Source: Synchiropus splendidus
Lineage: Eukaryota > Chordata > Actinopteri > Syngnathiformes > Callionymidae
Assembly: GCF_027744825.2 (NCBI RefSeq)
Contig: NC_071349.1
Span: forward strand, 4,216,001 to 4,280,000
Reading direction: 5' to 3'
Length of the DNA: 64,000 nucleotides
The translations under genes were made by a program, and so were the position numbers. Below the pieces are notes generated by a model. That model was given only the letters and a program-made list of their open reading frames with translations, was not told the origin of the DNA and did no database searches. Of the stretch, positions 1-10,255 are shown one piece after another (position 1 is the first letter of the stretch; every line of letters starts with the position of its first letter).

Positions 1-860
1 TTCCCAGAATCGGCGCCTGTTTCTCTAATCCTCTCTTTTCTCCAGCATCTGGTTAACGAAGATCGGAGCTGCACCACATTACGGGTTTATGTAGCAGCCC
101 ATTCCATGCTACACAATGGTCTGGACGGCCACCCCTTTGGCGAGCATCGTCGAGTGAGCCGTTTCATGAGAGGAGTGAAAAGGCTTAGACCAACCTCAAG
201 ACATTTATGTCTCTACTGGGTCCTGCCGCTGGTACTCAATTCACTCTCCTTTCGAGCCACTCGATGAGGCCTCCCTGGAGCTAGCAGCTTACAAGGCAGC
301 TCATCTTATAGCCTTAGCTTCACCAAAGAGAGTGGGAGAGCTGAGTTCTTTTTCCATCTGCCCTGATTGCATCTCTTTTGGTGACAATGACTCGGCGGTG
401 TCACTTAGACCCAACCCTGCCATCGCACCTAAATGACTCTCTTCTTCTTCACAGGTCAGCTCCTTTTCAAGAAAGGTTTTATGCCCTCCTCCCCATTCAG
501 ACGAGGAGCATGAGCATTTACACAAAATGTGTCCGGTGAGAGAGCTAAAATCTTAATTGGGTCGAGTCCCACCCTACATAAAAGACGGACAGTCTGTGGG
601 TGGCTGTCGCAGATGGTAAGATGGGGCAGGCGCTGTCCCCTCACAGGTTGTCGCATTGGCTTAGAATTGCCATCATGAAAAATGACCTGGCAACATCTGT
701 GGCTGCTTTCAAGGGAGTATCTCTGGCAGAAATCTGCCAGGCAGCTTCTTGGTCATCAATCTCGACTTTTGCTCACCACTATTTGTCTAATGTGTCTCCA
801 TCCTCCTTCCCTCATGTCGTTCTGTCTTCAGGAGCAGCCGAACCCTTCGACGAATAGTCC
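1..860 (+). pseudogene. DIRS-type tyrosine recombinase (YR) remnant
   Basis: Decayed C-terminal half of a tyrosine recombinase of a DIRS-like retrotransposon, the enzyme that in this family integrates a circular cDNA. Readable pieces across frames include ALASPKRVGELSSFS near 310-350, which carries the first catalytic Arg context, and AEICQAASWSSISTFAHHYLS near 730-790, which fits the C-terminal segment with the His/Trp and Tyr region. Stops and frameshifts occur near 435, 555 and 670. The box with the second Arg (RAHLTR in the copy at 48.3 kb) is deleted here. It aligns along its length with 47,684-48,430 and in part with 10,260-10,700. The window starts inside it. Family assignment is from motif recall. 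Confidence 0.72.
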
Positions 861-1800
861 CTCATTGACAGCACTGGCTCTGGGACACCAGTATCTGCTT
901 CATTACATTGCTGTGGGGTGTGCAGCGTCCCAAGATCCACCGGATTCCTGCATAACTGTCTATTCATTTGTGAATAAACTCCCTCTTTCTTGCTCAGCTG
1001 AGACTAAAACCCTCACTGCAGCTGCTCAGTAAATGATTTCTCTCCAGGTATGGAGGATTGTTAATGCCACATTCTATTTCAGCCGTATCGTGGCTAAAAG
1101 AGGGCAACGCAGTTCCTGCTGATTCAGAGTGTAAGTTTCACTCTATATATGAGGGGTTGTTAACGCCACCCTCTATTTCAGCTTACGGTGGTAAAGGCGA
1201 GGCGGCAGCTCCTGCCACCTTGAGTGTAAAATTACACTCTATGTATGAGGGGTTGTTAATGCTACATCTTCACAACCCATTCATTCAATCAGGCTGGACA
1301 GACAGGCTGGTGGCGTAGGGACTATCATAAGATGGCCCATCCGAGATATCGACAGGACTCTGGCCTCACCTCCGTCCGTCATACCGAAGCAACATCGCCG
1401 GTGACATTGCAGGCGGTTCAGTGCAGCAAAACGTGCATCTCATTGACAGCAGTCTGGCAAAAGAGCCAGCTGTGCCAGTCAGACTTCCGGTCTGGACGGC
1501 CCATGGTTCTCAGGTCAGGCCATGTTGCAAGGCTGGGGGTTAAGCTTTGTGGTCAAGATGACCTCTTGGGTGATTCAGAGTTCCGGATGGGTTCCGGATT
1601 GCTCACCTGAGCTCCCCCTTCATCCTGGCTACACTCGGATTCCAGTCACTGCAGGATGGACGAGATTAACTCATCGCCTCCTGGCCCCGGAGTGGCCAAG
1701 GACTGCGTTGCGTCTTGCACTTTTTGTGCCATGCTGTGCTTTAGTGTTTGGATCACTTGTCTCCTTCGGTTCATCCAAACAAAGACAACGTTAATAAGCA
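861..1800 (+). repeat. DIRS 3' noncoding segment, copy 1
   Basis: AT-balanced sequence after the YR, shared with 10,700-11,480 and 48,430-49,220. It carries three diverged copies of a short motif centred on GAGGGGTTGTTAA (about 1,047, 1,149 and 1,244), spaced roughly 95-100 bp. The second and third units each follow a CACTCTATRTAT stretch. No coding signal is credible. Short open frames at 1,058-1,318 and 1,332-1,610 are not preserved in the other copies. Confidence 0.6.
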
Positions 1801-2640
1801 TATAGGTTGTTCTACGATCTCAAATCCAGCACAGTTATGAGGCTAGTTTCTTTTGAAACATTGGGAGTGATTTGTAAAGCCATCACAACACTTCTCTCTC
1901 CATCTTACTTCAACGGGGTGGGATGAGAGTGTGAATCGTGCCTATATTCCGGCGGCGCATGTGACCGGTAACAATTTACAGGCAGATGGCGACCATCCAG
2001 TTTACCCGATCAAGTCCGACATGCCTCTGTGCTTGGCTGAAGCTAAACGGCGTTGCTCCCTTAAATAGGAGGATGTCGGCATCACGAGCTATGAAATACC
2101 GGTGCGTCACGGCGTGCGGCAATCGTTCTCCCATGACTGCGATGAGACGTCAGTCTCTGCTGAAGTTTCCGTGGTCCAGATGAGGCACTCCGCTCATCTT
2201 CATTTCTCAAGCTCCCTCGCTTGATGTGCCAGGTGCATCGGCTCCGGCGGCGCATTTGAGGGGTAAGAAGAAAGTGCAACGTCCATCACCGACGTAATGA
2301 GAGCCACGCTGATGCCGGGGTTCGGCCAAAACCTGGCTGGGACGGAACCCTCTCAGTGTCCGGAGATCGTACGACGGCTCCCCTCTACTACCGGACCTGC
2401 ATGGGGGGAAGGGAGCTGCACAGATCAGAGCGATGGCCAACAGTTTGGCCTTTTTGTGCTCTCAAGACAACTCTGTCCGGGGGATGAGGTGACCCAGGTG
2501 CAGCTGACTGCCAACATCGGACCATCCTCTGCTCCAGGGTCCAGTGCGCCTCTCGGAGGACTCAGCGCATGAGTCCTCAGAATGCCTCAGGCCTCATATT
2601 CAGACTGCACAGCAAACCGGAGAAGAAGTTCTTCAATGGA
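1801..2640 (+). repeat. Unclassified dispersed segment, DIRS-associated
   Basis: About 0.8 kb without a supported gene. Roughly 1,500-2,240 matches the reverse strand of 38,870-39,350, and the part near 2,110-2,240 also matches 6,780-6,900. It contains a piece reading GTCAGTCTCTGCTGAAGTTT that recurs with small changes at those sites. It sits directly upstream of the gypsy LTR, as the same family does downstream of the gypsy at 6.77 kb. Confidence 0.5.
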
Positions 2641-2642
2641 CG

Positions 2643-2800
2643 TGTTGTGATGTGTCATGGGATTATTTGGGGTCACAACTTGGGGGCGCTCTTGTTATGT
2701 TGCCGTGTCACCATCCGGTTTGTTGGAAGTTGGAATCGTGAATAAAACCTGCTGTGTTGATACCTCCTGTGAGTCCTTTCAGTTTCGGCTATGACTGTTA
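2643..2800 (+). repeat. Putative 5' LTR of the gypsy element
   Basis: Starts TGTTGTGATG, contains AATAAA near 2,742, and ends just before GCGACGAGGAT. That last motif resembles the region beside the primer-binding site in many fish gypsy elements. The first gag ATG follows 95 bp later. No second LTR is present in the window, so the boundaries rest on composition and position only. Confidence 0.45.
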
Positions 2801-2894
2801 GCGACGAGGATAAAGAACGAGACTTTTTGCAAACCGGTCACTGTGGTAACTGACGGCAACGTTTTTGTGTAGTTTGTTCATCATAGCGATAATC

Positions 2895-3650
2895 ATGGCG
2901 GCTACTGTGGGTACAGTGACGCCTTTCGAAGCTAGTTCGCATTCATGGGAGGACTATTGTGAAATTTTGGAACATTTTTTTATTGCAAACGTCATTGAAG
3001 ATGAGGATATACAGCGCGCAGTGTTGCTCAGCAGTGTCGGGGCCCAGGCATATGCGGAGCATTTGAGGAACCTGTTGAGACCGGAAAAACCAGGGGATCG
3101 TTCGTATGCTGAACTGGTCATCCTTTTGAGGAATCATTTCCATCTGAAACCGAGTGAGATTATGCAACGATGGTAGAAGAATAGAAGGACTGAAGAGACC
3201 GTTTGTGACTACGTGGCGGAGTTGAGGAACTGGCTCATGATTGTAACTATGGTGAGACACTGACTGTGATGCTGAGAGACCGCTTGGTGTGTGGGTTCAA
3301 CAACGACAGGATACAGAGGAAGCTGCTGTCGCAGGATGGACTGACATTTGACAGAGCGTTCAAAGTGGCCTTAGCGATGGAAGCTGCAGATAGAGACTTG
3401 ATGAACCCACGAGGTGTGAAGGACTCACTCCAAGGAAGTGGATCATCACCGGTCAACAAAGTGGAAGAGACGAGGGCAGTAGTGTCCATGGAGTCGAGTA
3501 GGTGCTATAGATGTGGTGGAGAGACTCACTTGGCCAGTGATTGCCGGTTTGCTGAGGTCAAATGTCATAACTGTGGAAAAGTGGATCACTTAAAGACAGT
3601 ACGTAAAAGTATGACAGAGGTGAGGGAGACAAAACAAACAAGAAAAAGGG
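2895..3650 (+). pseudogene. gag: Gypsy gag (capsid plus zinc knuckles), frameshifted
   Basis: The start is placed at the ATG of MAATVGTVTPFE (2,895), because an upstream in-frame ATG at 2,865 lacks family-like sequence. The capsid part runs to a TAG at 3,174-3,176, and the frame shifts near 3,230. A second open stretch from 3,266 holds LRDRLVCGFNND and two Cys knuckles: the first is CYRCGGETHLASDC (near 3,500-3,545), the second begins CHNCGKVDHL and lacks its last Cys. Gag binds and packages the element RNA. It could not yield a full Gag as it stands. Confidence 0.82.
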
Positions 3651-3680
3651 GGAAAGGTACAACGCCGTCGAACAAATTTC

Positions 3681-3900
3681 ATGCAGGAGAAGGATGACAG
3701 TGAAAATGAAGAGATGTTAACAGTGACAGATAAAAGAAGATGCAGCAGTGAGGAACTGGACATTCCTAGAGTAGAGCCGTTGAGGGTAAATGGAAAGAAG
3801 GTGGTTTTTGAGGTAGACACCGGCTGCAGTTACACTATTATGGCTCAACAGATGGTTGACAAAACAGAACTAACACTAAACTTGTGGACTGCAAGATAAA
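3681..3900 (+). pseudogene. Gypsy aspartic protease remnant
   Basis: A short open stretch of 72 codons after the knuckles contains FEVDTGCSYTIM (near 3,806-3,842). This has the D-T-G active-site signature of retropepsins, which cleave the element polyprotein. The flap region continues in another frame after 3,884 (GGHQVPVVGAIKVKV). The frame changes either side, so it is not translatable as one Gag-Pol. Confidence 0.78.
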
Positions 3901-4891
3901 GTTAAAAACATATGGAGGTCATCAGGTTCCAGTGGTGGGGGCAATTAAGGTCAAGGTTGAACACAATGATCAGATCAAATGGCTGCCTGTCATTGTTGAA
4001 AGGTTGGTGAAAGGTTCAGGAGCAAGTCTTCTGGGCAGAGGCAGGATGAAAGCATTCCAGATAGAGGGGCAGTTTGTCCACAAAACAGATGAGGTGGACA
4101 GTTCCCTGCAAGAGGTTCTCTCCCGACATGAGAAGGTATTCAAAGAAGAGTTAGGGTCATTAAGGGCCACAGCCAAGATTCATGTGGCTCAGGATGCCAC
4201 GCCCTTATTTTACAAACCCAGGTCGGTTCCATTTGCCATTAAAAGAAAAGTGGAAATCGAACTTCAGAGACTAGCAGAGGAAAGAATATTGGAACCTGTG
4301 ATGTTCTCTGAATGGGCAGCACCTATTGTGCCTGTGTTCAAACCTGATGGTAGTGTGAGGATTTGTGGAGATTATAAATTAACAGTGAACAAAGTCTCCA
4401 CGACCGAACAGTATCCGATTCCAAGAATGGAGGATATGATGGCAAGCCTGCAGGGGGACAGAAGTTCACAAAACTCGATATGAGCCAAGCATATCAGCAA
4501 ATAGTCCTTGAAAAGGAATCAAGGAATTTTGTGAGTGTCAACACTCACAAAGGTCTTTTAACATATACACGTCTGCCTTTTGGAGTAAACTCCAGTCCTG
4601 CTATTTTCCAACGCACCATGGAGAATGTACTTCAAGGTATGTTAAATGTGGCAGTGTATTTACATGAAATTTTATTGAGAGGAAGAGATGACAGCTCTCA
4701 TCTGCAAACACTCAACGAAGTGCTGCAGAGGTTGGAGGATAAAGGCCTGAAGTTGTAACGGAGAAAGCGTCAGTCCATGGAAAACAAAGTAACATTCTTG
4801 GGTCATCAGGTGGACAGGACAGGCCTGCATCCAATGCCAGCGAAGGTCAAAGCAGTCCAGGAGGCTCTGGTGCCACGGTCTGTAAGTGAAC
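3884..4891 (+). pseudogene. pol: Gypsy reverse transcriptase, interrupted
   Basis: Fingers-palm RT of the Ty3/gypsy type. Readable blocks are KIHVAQDATPLFYKPRSVPF (near 4,173-4,232), EWAAPIVPVFKPDGSVRICG (near 4,310-4,370), KLDMSQAYQQI (near 4,470) and LPFGVNSSPAIFQ (near 4,573-4,611). A frameshift lies at about 4,460. The catalytic YLDD box reads YLHE (near 4,660), so both key Asp residues are lost. The connection domain FLGHQVDRTGLHPMP follows a stop at about 4,756, and the gene breaks at a piggyBac insertion in the SELKAFLGL stretch. RNase H resumes at 6,386. Confidence 0.85.
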
Positions 4892-4895
4892 TTAA
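4892..4895. repeat. TTAA target-site duplication, left side of piggyBac 1
   Basis: TTAA directly precedes the 13-bp terminal inverted repeat and recurs at 6,382-6,385. TTAA duplication is the hallmark of piggyBac insertion. Confidence 0.9.
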
Positions 4896-6381
4896 CCCTC
4901 GTATTATGATGAAAAAAAATTACATTGATTATGTTGGGGGTCATTTTGACACACACTGTGTAAATCCACTCAAAACAGTCAAAAAACAGATTGAACCAAT
5001 CTTCAATCTTCAAAACATCTTCATTTTAGATTATATAAAAATTTGTAAAACAGACATAGAACCCTATATTTAAGAGCAATTTCAGTTTTTCCCTCCTCAC
5101 AAACACTTTTATTTTCATTTAACTTGACCCATTTTTCAATGTTCAATATGTTCAATGCTCTCCACATGATGGACAGACTGTAACTGTGTGTTTTGTAGAT
5201 GCAATTCTTGCATTTCACAAAACAGGTACTTGTTTTACTGTCAGATCTCGCATCTTTTCCGTTTCTTCACACCTGTATCCAATGCATCCTTGGCAGATTG
5301 GTAGGGTGATGTGAGCTTGACCTTTGTCAATGACAGCAGCAGTTGCTGGGCATCGAGGTGGCCTGGCTTGACTCTGCAGCTTGGGAGTGACGGGACATAG
5401 GCATTGTAAGCAGACACAACAACGATGTTGCAGAAAATCACCAAGGGCCAATGGGCAGTCTTGCGCTGGCAGCTGTATGTTGCTGTGACTTTGTCAACTC
5501 CTTTTTTGGTGCAGTTTCAGTCCAGGATCATGTGTGGCTGCATGTCTTCTCTTGTGCTTAGAGATGCATCTCTGTGCATTGTGCTCATTACAAGAACATT
5601 CTTGTTTCTCTTTGGGCAGTATGAAACAACTGTTGCCTTGTCACTGAAAGCAAATATTGAGCAATGCAGAGGTCTGCCCTGCACCTTCAGAATTTCCTTG
5701 GGAAGGTCTGGCTTCTTTCTTCTGACTGTTCCCGCTGTCCAGCTTTCTCTTCTGAAGTTCATCTCCAAGGAGATAGAATGTAAGCCCTTCACTCATGTCC
5801 ATCACTACACGCATCCCCTGATTGTTCTCGGGTGCTCTTCCAGGTAGCTTTCCAGCGTATACTTTCATATCACAGGCATAGCTAGATTTTGCATCACAGG
5901 CCACCCATATTTTGATGCCATACTTGGCGGGCTTGTTGGGCATGTACTGTAAACCTTCTGTAGCTCATTTTTGGTTTGTCAAAGAGACTACATGAGAACA
6001 CTGACAAGAAGAAGGGAGAGAAAGTTATCCCTCTACACACAGCTGGGTCTGAATGGCTATTCAGACAATCAAATCAATCAAAATACACATAGCTGGGCAG
6101 TCTAAATAGGTATATCAAAGAGACATGTTTATTTTGGATCTGAACAGCCACTCACCCACATTAAAGAATCCGGGTCAAAATGACCCGCAACATCATCTTT
6201 GTATACAAGCTCTGTACAGACATGCCACTTGACATCAAAGTGTCCAGATTTTACACACCTGTTCATTACCCTTGATGAGGAAAAGTCACAAAATTTTATG
6301 AAGAAAAAGTCAGGATAACCACTACTTTTATGAACACAAAAACGGATATCGGTCAAATTGACCCTAAGCATAATACGAGGG
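4896..6381 (-). mobile_element. piggyBac-family DNA transposon, copy 1 (complete ends, dead transposase)
   Basis: 1,486 bp bounded by perfect 13-bp TIRs: CCCTCGTATTATG at 4,896-4,908 and its complement at 6,369-6,381, with TTAA on both sides. A subterminal palindrome GGGTCAAAATGACCC occurs near 6,173-6,187. The interior holds a decayed piggyBac transposase on -. Removing the element with one TTAA joins gypsy codons SEL and KAFLGL in frame, which proves insertion into gypsy pol. Confidence 0.93.
5215..5950 (-). pseudogene. piggyBac transposase C-terminal part, frameshifted
   Basis: Reading on -, the order is NKPAKYGIKIWVACDAKSSY (near 5,880-5,940), KNVLVMSTMHRDASLSTRED (near 5,540-5,605), then the conserved FCNIVVVSAYNAYV stretch (near 5,395-5,437), and a tail ending in CCVCLQCLCP-like and RKRCEI pieces. 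These are the usual DDE-domain and C-terminal blocks of fish piggyBac transposases, which cut and paste at TTAA. Several frameshifts separate the blocks, and the N-terminal third is missing. It runs opposite to the gypsy host element. Confidence 0.82.
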
Positions 6382-6385
6382 TTAA

Positions 6386-6765
6386 AGCTTTTCTAGGTCT
6401 GCTAAACTTTTATAACTTGCCGAACTTGTCTACTGTGCCGGCTCCATTACACAAGTTACTGAGGAAAGATGACAAACGGAGGTGGGAGGTTGAGCAAGAA
6501 GAGGCTTTTAAGCAGGCAAAGAAGTTACTACAAAGCAGTCAAGTGTTGGTTCATTATGATGAACAAAAACTTACTGCTGTCATATGATACCTCACCTTAT
6601 GGGGTGGGGGCAGTCTTGGCACACAGGCTGGAAGGGGGAGCAGAAAAGCCTGTGGGTTATGCCTCGCGCACACCCACAGCAGCAGAAAAAAACTATTCAC
6701 AGTTGGATAACGAGGGCTTAGCAGTCATTTTTGGGGTGCAGCACTTTCACAAATATTTGAGTGGA
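6386..6765 (+). pseudogene. pol: Gypsy RT end and RNase H start, after piggyBac
   Basis: Resumes the gypsy pol as KAFLGLLNFYN (near 6,386), then LSTVPAPLHKLLRKDD and EEAFKQAKKLLQSSQVLVHY. The RNase H start YDTSPYGVGAVLAHRLEGGA sits near 6,586-6,645 and supplies the first catalytic Asp context. A frameshift lies at about 6,565-6,585. The gene ends after FGVQHFHKYLSG at about 6,765, where unrelated DIRS-associated sequence begins. The TDHKP box present in copy 2 is absent here. Confidence 0.85.
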
Positions 6766-7400
6766 TCGGATTGCCAGGAAGCGCGGCAATCGTTCTCCCC
6801 TGAATGCGATGAGACTTCAGTACTGCATGAAGTTTCCGTGGTTCAGATGAGCCGCTCCGCACCTCTTCTTCTCTTGATGTGCCAGATGCGCCGGCTGTAA
6901 TTTCACAATTACAGAGTCACTCACTCACGCCTCTTTAATTTCACAATCAGATTTTGTGGAGTGCCCTGGCACTTCCAGTGAAGTAGAAAGGCTGGTGTAA
7001 TATTCCTGGAATATGTTTGTGTCCAGCTGTCCCTGGAGCCTGCCTCCCTCCCAAACAGTCCTTTAACACGGGGCAGAAATTATGAGCGGACCTCTGATCC
7101 TGGGGCGTCCCCTCAAAGCATGGCTACTTCAAGGCTGGCAGGCAGTCTTTTGCCCCCCGAAGTGCAGTTCACTATTCGAAATGCTAAAGTACCCGCAACA
7201 CTCAAAGTATATAATCCCAAATGAGTGTGGACTGCCGTCTGTTGGGTAAACATCAACTGCTCGTCCAATTCATTCCGGACTATTCCCGGCGCAGTTCTGA
7301 CACTCCACTGGCACTCGGAACGCACGTGGTCAGGTAGGGAGCTTTCTGCCAGGTGGAGGGTTTGGATTTTGCGGCACGACGCTCGCTCTCACTCAGCCGT
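6766..7400 (+). repeat. DIRS-associated block B, copy 1
   Basis: Noncoding-looking 0.63-kb block shared, inverted, with 57,950-58,520 and partly with 38,430-38,920. Landmarks are CTGTAATTTCACAATTACAG near 6,896-6,915, a GGCACTTCCAGTGAAGTAG stretch near 6,970, and AGTGTGGACTGCCGTCTG near 7,224. In both the left and right copies it abuts gypsy pol, so the junction predates the duplication. Confidence 0.6.
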
Positions 7401-7790
7401 AATGCGCGATGCCCTCGGCCCTGGAGCTTGACATCCCACATGAGGAGTGACCATCACACCCAGCGTGACAGAGCCACCATCGCGCAGTAGAATGGTGTCT
7501 CAGCCGTCGGCAACCGGCTCATAGCGCTTGAGAACATCATCGCACTCCTTATGAGCTCCGTGGACAGGCTCATCCATCGCAGAACCTCTCTCAGTCCACC
7601 AGAGATTCAACAGTCCGTCGGCATGGTGCTCTGCTCGCGGCGCCTCCTCCACACACAGCCGCCCGGGGGGAACACCGTATAATAGCCGCGCTGATCATCG
7701 CTGCTTCTCTTGGAGAGACCAGTCGGCTGCTCTCACCTCTGCTGTATGCTTTGTATCTAAAAGCATACATCTAAACCAAAGTCTAACTTG
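7400..7790 (+). repeat. Block G, 3' part, copy 1
   Basis: Recurrent 0.4-kb segment also found at 9,300-9,745, 45,040-45,475 (+) and 17,161-17,640, 20,530-20,930, 53,710-54,120, 57,520-57,890 (-). Landmarks are ATGAGCTCCGTGGACAGGCTC (near 7,550-7,570) and GGAGAGACCAGTCGGCTGC (near 7,712). The + frame in several copies reads CSRRLLHTQPPP and ends in a hydrophobic run before GETSRLLSP. I do not recognise a protein family. It lies directly 5' of the DIRS gag/pre-RT segment in each copy, so it is probably the 5' part of the DIRS-derived unit. Confidence 0.5.
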
Positions 7791-8825
7791 TAAAAAAATA
7801 AGATTCATTACTTTGGTATCGGGTCCGCTTCTTCTCTGCCTAAAATTAAGGATCATCACCCGCCAAGATCTCTTCCGGTTCCAGTCAGTCCGAACTCCGG
7901 CTTAAAAAATGTGTTTTTGTTTGACATCGTCTCATGAGACAGAGCAGTAAAGTAATGGTCTATCTGCCACGTTATCCCTGACGTCAGAACTGTACCTGGG
8001 GAAGTTTCTGGAGCTTGGTGGTTTTCCTCAGATTAGCCACAATAGGAAGCATAGGCATCAAATATCACTTTCCCGTCTCTCTACAGATCCCGGTTGCAGC
8101 CAAAAGTCAGGAGAGTTTCAATTCTGCCATTAACTTTTCTTATTCCTCAGACTCGCCAGTTTCCAGCAGGGGTCGCCACAGGACCACGAAAGCCACCTCT
8201 TCAGAGGATCTCACAGTAGGCGCTGCGTGCCAGACCTGCTCTGTTCTCAGCTCCTTCACGCGATGTCTGATGCGATGTCTGTCTGCGATGTCTGTCTGCG
8301 ATGTCTGTCTGCGATGTCTGTCTGTTATTCTGTTCTTTGCAGCCCTCCAAACCTCTCAGAGGCAAGCACGACATCGTCATCTACAGAGTCATCTCTTTCT
8401 GAGGATGATTGGGCCGGTCCCTCGGGTCTTCATCTTAGGAGAATTGCAGCGTCAGATCAAGGTACACTGCAAGATTGGGGAACCGAATTCCTCTGACGGC
8501 TCAACTGACAAAAGCGAGTCTGTTTTTGAAGAACCAGCGGGACTTGAAGTGCCCAGAGGAGTGGGCGCTGAGCACCGACGAGCCTTTCATTCTAGGCCCT
8601 CCCGGGAGGCCGGGTCCGCTCCTGTGCTCAGGGCGCCTGTCTTGACAGAGTATCTTCCGAATTGAAAGCGCCTGTCTCCTCACCAGCCCATATGGATCGA
8701 AAAAATACACGGTCTTTGACACGCCCTTCAGTTTCACAGTCAACCCCCAGGTTCTGCGACACCATGTGGACCTGAGTGAACTCAGAGTTCCAGCGGTCAT
8801 GTCTGATGGAGGAGGACCGCAGTTA
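7791..8825 (+). pseudogene. DIRS gag / pre-RT segment, copy 1
   Basis: Gag end and RT lead-in of the DIRS family. On +, one frame reads LSEDDWAGPSGLHLRRIAAS (near 8,395-8,455). The frame KASLFLKNQRDLKCPEEWAL, clear in other copies, is diverged near 8,510. The RT lead-in PVSSPAHMDR follows near 8,670, then FCDTTW near 8,752. The copy is cut right after MEEDR (about 8,823), where satellite sequence begins, so no RT core is present. An open frame at 8,015-8,665 is created by a local repeat expansion and is not shared with other copies. Confidence 0.62.
8272..8323 (+). repeat. 13-bp tandem repeat (GCGATGTCTGTCT)4
   Basis: Four near-perfect units at 8,272, 8,285, 8,298 and 8,311 inside the DIRS pre-RT segment. 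The equivalent place at about 45,915 has one unit, so the array expanded in this copy. Thirteen is not a multiple of three, so it shifts any frame crossing it. Confidence 0.9.
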
Positions 8826-8905
8826 GAGGGGTGACTGAGAACATGAAATTTTCACTTACAGCAATAGGAATAACACTCTTTCTAGTGTGATCAACACTAA
8901 ACCTC
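8826..8905 (+). repeat. Satellite remnant between pre-RT and block G
   Basis: About 80 bp matching the type-2 satellite monomer (GAGAACATGAAATTTTCAC, then CACTCTTTCTAGTGTG, then CAACACTAAACC). It runs into the block G start CTACGAATAGGGCG at about 8,898. The same satellite-to-G junction is found at 41,505 (+) and, inverted, at 17,965 and 54,570. Confidence 0.75.
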
Positions 8906-9745
8906 TACGAATAGGGCGCTTGCTTCCAAGCCATGGGATGAGTTTGACGAGAGCCAGGCACTGCTATGAGGTGGATCTGTAGACTGTGTTCCCAGACTTG
9001 GCTGAGTTCCGTGTGGTGGAGTCAGGCAAGTTCCCGCTTGATCTTCACCTGTGCCTCATGGCATCCGCCGGCCGTCGTATCGAAGTTGAGCTCTCTCTCC
9101 ACCTCCTGCTCAAGAATCATCCCACTTCACTGACGGCCCACTGGTGGTGGTTGGCGAGACTACACACGTGGCGCTACCGCATGTTGTCTGCCCACATCTG
9201 GAAGAAATCTGGACACTCTGACACTCCACTGGCACTCGCACCGCACGTGATCAGGTACGGAGCTTACTGCCAGGTGGAGGGTTTGGATTTGCAGCGCTGT
9301 GTTCCCTCTCACTCAGAAGTCATGCCCGATTTGCGATGCGCGATGCCCTCGCCCCTGGAGCTCGACTTCTCCCCTGAGGAGTGACCATCCCACCATCACG
9401 CAGTGGAATGGTGTCTACACAATCGGCAACCAGCTCATAGCGCTTGCAGACATCATTGTGGTCTTTATGAGCTCCGTGGACAGGCTCATCCATTCCAGAA
9501 CCTCTGTCACTCCACCAGAGATTTTGGAGATTCAACAGTCCGTCGGTGTGGTGCTCTGCTCGCGGCGCCTCCTCCACAGACAGCCGCCGCCCGGGTCGAA
9601 CACCATCGCTGGTTGAAGGGGCGCGGAGAGCCCAGCTGTCTGGATCATAGCCGCACAGATCATCGCTGCTCCTCTTGGAGAGACCAGTCGGCTGCTCTCA
9701 CCTCTGCTCCCTCCAAAAGTGTACGAAGAAAACTTTGTATCTAAA
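8906..9745 (+). other. Block G, copy 2 (contains a 132-codon open frame)
   Basis: Most complete left-hand copy of block G. An open frame from 8,986 to 9,384 reads FPDLAEFRVVESGKFPLDLH, then RRIEVELSLHLLLKNHPTSL, and ends DFSPEE. Related copies preserve the same residues in pieces (FPELAEFRVVESSTFPLDLL near 54,420-54,470 on -) but are broken. The second half holds the segment described for copy 1. I do not recognise the protein; position upstream of DIRS gag suggests a gag-like 5' ORF, which is inference. Residue-level conservation between broken copies hints that an ancestor was coding. Confidence 0.45.
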
Positions 9746-10255
9746 AGTATGCATCTAAACCAAAGTCTAAGTTGAATAAAATATAAGATGGATTACTTTG
9801 GTATCGGGTCTGTTTCCTCTCTGCCCAAAATTACAGTTTCTCACTGGACAAGTTCTCTTCCGGTTCCAGTCAGTGCGAACTCTGGCTTCAAAAATTTGTT
9901 TTTGTCAGATCAAAGTACACTGCAAGTTTGGGGGCCCTGCTTCCACTCGCAGCTCAACTGAAAAAAGCAAGTCTGTTTTTGAAGAACCACCGGAGTTGAA
10001 GTGCCCTGAGGAGTGGGCGCTGAGAACGATGACCCTTCTATCCTAGATCCGCTCCGGAGGCCTGGTGCTCTCCTGTGCTCAGGTCGCCTGTCTTGACAGA
10101 GTATCTTCCGAATTGAAAGTGCCTGTCTCCTCACCTGCCCATATAGATCAAGAAGATACTCCGTCATTGACACGTCCTTCAGTTTCACAGTCAACTCCGA
10201 GATTCTGCGACACCACGTGGACCTGGGTGAACTCATAGAACGCTGGTTCTATGAC
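9746..10255 (+). pseudogene. DIRS gag / pre-RT segment, copy 2
   Basis: Begins with the conserved stretch containing GATTACTTTGGTATCGGGTC (near 9,790). It holds KSKSVFEEPPELKCPEEWAL (near 9,970-10,025) and, in another frame, the RT lead-in with FCDTTW at about 10,195. Compared with copy 1 it lacks about 0.5 kb between the TTTTTGT stretch and the AGATCAAAGTACACTGCAAG stretch. It jumps at about 10,258 directly into the YR, so the RT and RNase H are deleted. Confidence 0.6.

Larger units (their letters stand above)
2643..6765 (+). mobile_element. Ty3/gypsy LTR retrotransposon, copy 1 (truncated, with nested piggyBac)
   Basis: 5' LTR, gag with zinc knuckles, protease, reverse transcriptase and the start of RNase H lie in order on +. 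The element is split at 4,892-6,385 by a piggyBac and cut off within RNase H at about 6,765, where it abuts DIRS-associated sequence. No integrase or 3' LTR follows. The inverted relative at 58.6-61.65 kb supplies the RT to integrase part and carries the same piggyBac. Both copies are dead. Confidence 0.88.

Noticed and set aside
5425..5847. Open frame of 140 codons on +
   Set aside because: It is the complement of the piggyBac transposase on -, whose motifs are recognisable. A shadow frame.
8015..8665. A 216-codon DIRS gag frame
   Set aside because: The frame is joined by the 13-bp repeat expansion and differs from the conserved frame of other copies. Kept only as part of the pseudogene entry.
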